A DNA stretch of 64,000 nucleotides from Synanceia verrucosa (Eukaryota; Chordata; Actinopteri; Perciformes; Synanceiidae), in the NCBI GenBank assembly GCA_029721515.1, contig CM056556.1:7502501-7566500 (forward strand). Direction: 5' to 3'. Shown here in pieces: positions 62,218 to 64,000 of the stretch. Position 1 is the first letter of the stretch; every line of letters begins with the position of its first letter. The notes beneath the pieces were generated by a model that was not told the origin of the DNA, ran no database searches, and was given only the letters and a program-made list of their open reading frames with translations. Both the position numbers and the translations under genes were made by a program.

Positions 62218-64000
62218 ATGCACATGTGGTCTGTTTGACCAAATGACTGCAACATATATTTTTAAAATTGAATCCCTATATGAGCAAATTCTATGAGAAG
62301 TTATTGAGATCTCATTGCTTAACGAGATCATCAGTGACTGTATATATAAGAGCCTTTCATAATAACAGTAACATGGTAAGCTTCATTAGCAGGAAGCGCA
62401 CTGACCTGATTGTCAATACCTAGAAGTTAATAGCTGTCACAGTGCATATTTTGCCTCAGCTATGTCTCTTTCCTTATCATAGATTACTCTTTGGCAAACC
62501 ACAGATGGCAGCTCACTGAAAAATCCAGACTGTGTGACGTCTGTGTAAATATGCATCTTGGTAAGGATAACTCAGGTTTGACAGACACGTATTGCTCTAC
62601 CAATATAGGTCACAGACGGAAATGAGTGCATCATGCAGTGTGTTTTTGTTCACACTTAGTGAGTTTCGACATGCCAGAATGGTCCTTTGTTTTCAGAGAC
62701 GTTAGGGACCGAGAGAGGTCGTCCAGTTTGGACCAAGGCCGATTCTGATTCCATGGGAGAACGACTGCTTGAGAGCCAGAAAGCTCTCACGTGATGAAAG
62801 GAGACTCCAATTGGCTTTTTATAGAGCTGAAGTGTAAGTGCTCTAAGAGAGGCTGTGTTTAATTTCCCTCATCTTATCTTTGTTATGGTTATAAATATGA
62901 TTATGCCAGATGTGGCATGCGGTACAAGGCTTTGTCCGGAGCCATAAATGGTTGATAACTCTGAGCATGTTTTCCTTCAGTCTAACGTACCAGGAGGACA
63001 GCCCAGGAAAACAGGGACCCAGAGGTTTCAGGATCTGTTGAGCCCCATGAGTCTGACACTGCATCCCACCATCTCTGGTTAAATTCACACATTAACCTCC
63101 CAGGATTCAAGAGCGCCACTCTCTGTGTGTGTGTTTGACTGGCTCACCCTGACTTAAGTTTGTTTGTGTGTTTACCGGGGAGAGAGACATGTTTTATTGT
63201 GTTTTTTAGTGTTTATGAGGCTTCATAAAGTGAGCTCCTTGCTCCTATTGGTATATTAGCATACAGCAGAAAGTCTCATTGCCTGATTTTGGGGTTGTGC
63301 CCTGTGCTATTAAGTACAGAGGCTCAGGCCAAGACATTTGCTGGCTCACGTAATCCCAGTCTGTACGAGACAGCCTGCCACCATAGTCATAGAGGACAGA
63401 AAGGCCTTGTTCAGTCTCTAGACATGTCTCTGACTAGATAGGCTGGATAAATGGCATGAGCATAGAGAGATAATATGTTTCCACATTCATAGAAAGCCAA
63501 GACTCAGAGAGGTCAACAGGATTGGACTGATGCAGCATGTGCTGTGTCTCAAGTGAAGTGTTGGGAGGAGATAAAGAACCTTTTTCTGACTTTGCAGTGG
63601 GTTGGGAGAGTGGAGGATGTTTAGATGGAAAGATGAATTAAGACAGATTTTAATGGAGTGAGAGAATTACACAAGGAGATAGGGAAGAGGAGGAGGACAG
63701 CTAGAGATCTACAACATGAGATCTAGTTTCAGCAGGGCCAGGGAGTCGTCCAAAGCCCAGCATACCCTCATAAAACCTGCGTGCATACTACCGATGGCAG
63801 GTGTTTGCTCAACAGTTGACAGATGTTTACCACAAACATATTTTAGTAACAGCAAATCTACTGCTCTCAACTTCTCAGTTAAGTGAATGCATTTTTTTCA
63901 TTGGCCTAATTTAAGTGGTTGTTTGTGCCTTTAATGTTGCTCAGCGAGCTGATGTCTCTCTTCTGTCTCTAATTAGCCCAATCTGATCGACTGGAATTAT
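62218..64000. other. Right-hand flank without a recognisable gene
   Basis: I see no supported exon, RNA gene or well-defined repeat. Short open frames on both strands have no recognisable content. A splice-like TTTTCAG near 62695 is followed by an open stretch of about 30 codons, which is too little to call. Confidence 0.4.

Noticed and set aside
62690..62815. Possible exon after a TTTTCAG
   Set aside because: Only about 30 open codons, no donor of quality and no recognisable peptide.
1..64000. CRISPR arrays, operons, bacterial or viral gene clusters
   Set aside because: The window is intron-rich vertebrate DNA; no regularly spaced identical repeats or compact coding clusters were seen.

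Overview
The window is vertebrate nuclear DNA and almost certainly from a ray-finned (teleost, probably percomorph) fish. Genes are split by GT-AG introns, exon phases join cleanly, introns are moderate in size, and the repeats are fish-like: Tc1 elements with inverted repeats of about 120-200 bp, hAT MITEs, LINE tails, and TA, TG and ATCT microsatellites. The species cannot be named from sequence alone.

Layout from left to right: (1) the 5' part of fanci (Fanconi anemia complementation group I) on the minus strand, 1-2130, cut by the window edge; (2) an intact tRNA-Arg(ACG) gene at 3084-3156 and a 3'-half relic of the same tRNA at 3531-3573; (3) a complete nine-exon fbxo31 (F-box E3 ligase subunit) on the plus strand, 4485-12500; (4) a repeat-rich strip, 14.5-16.7 kb, with a duplicated last exon of the neighbouring carboxylesterase and two LINE fragments; (5) a complete 13-exon carboxylesterase gene on the minus strand, 16945-21816, with signal peptide, catalytic triad and C-terminal HSEL; (6) head-to-head with it, banp (BEN-domain nuclear protein) on the plus strand, coding exons 25322-56604, with one 13-kb intron; (7) a gene-poor tail holding a possible unidentified minus-strand gene end (58.39-58.78 kb), satellite-like TAGTA DNA, LINE tails, and a possible TATA promoter with first exon near 61.2 kb.

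The genes are ordinary vertebrate genes and do not form one pathway: fanci acts in interstrand-crosslink repair, fbxo31 in SCF-type protein turnover, the carboxylesterase in the ER lumen, and banp as a CpG-island transcription activator. fbxo31 and banp are also close together in human 16q24. I do not see an undescribed biological system. The most interesting points are a near-perfect BANP target motif in the presumed banp promoter, the duplicated terminal carboxylesterase exon, three 3'-half traces of tRNA-Arg(ACG), several non-autonomous transposons with recognisable target-site duplications, and a possible short unrecognised gene tail-to-tail with banp.
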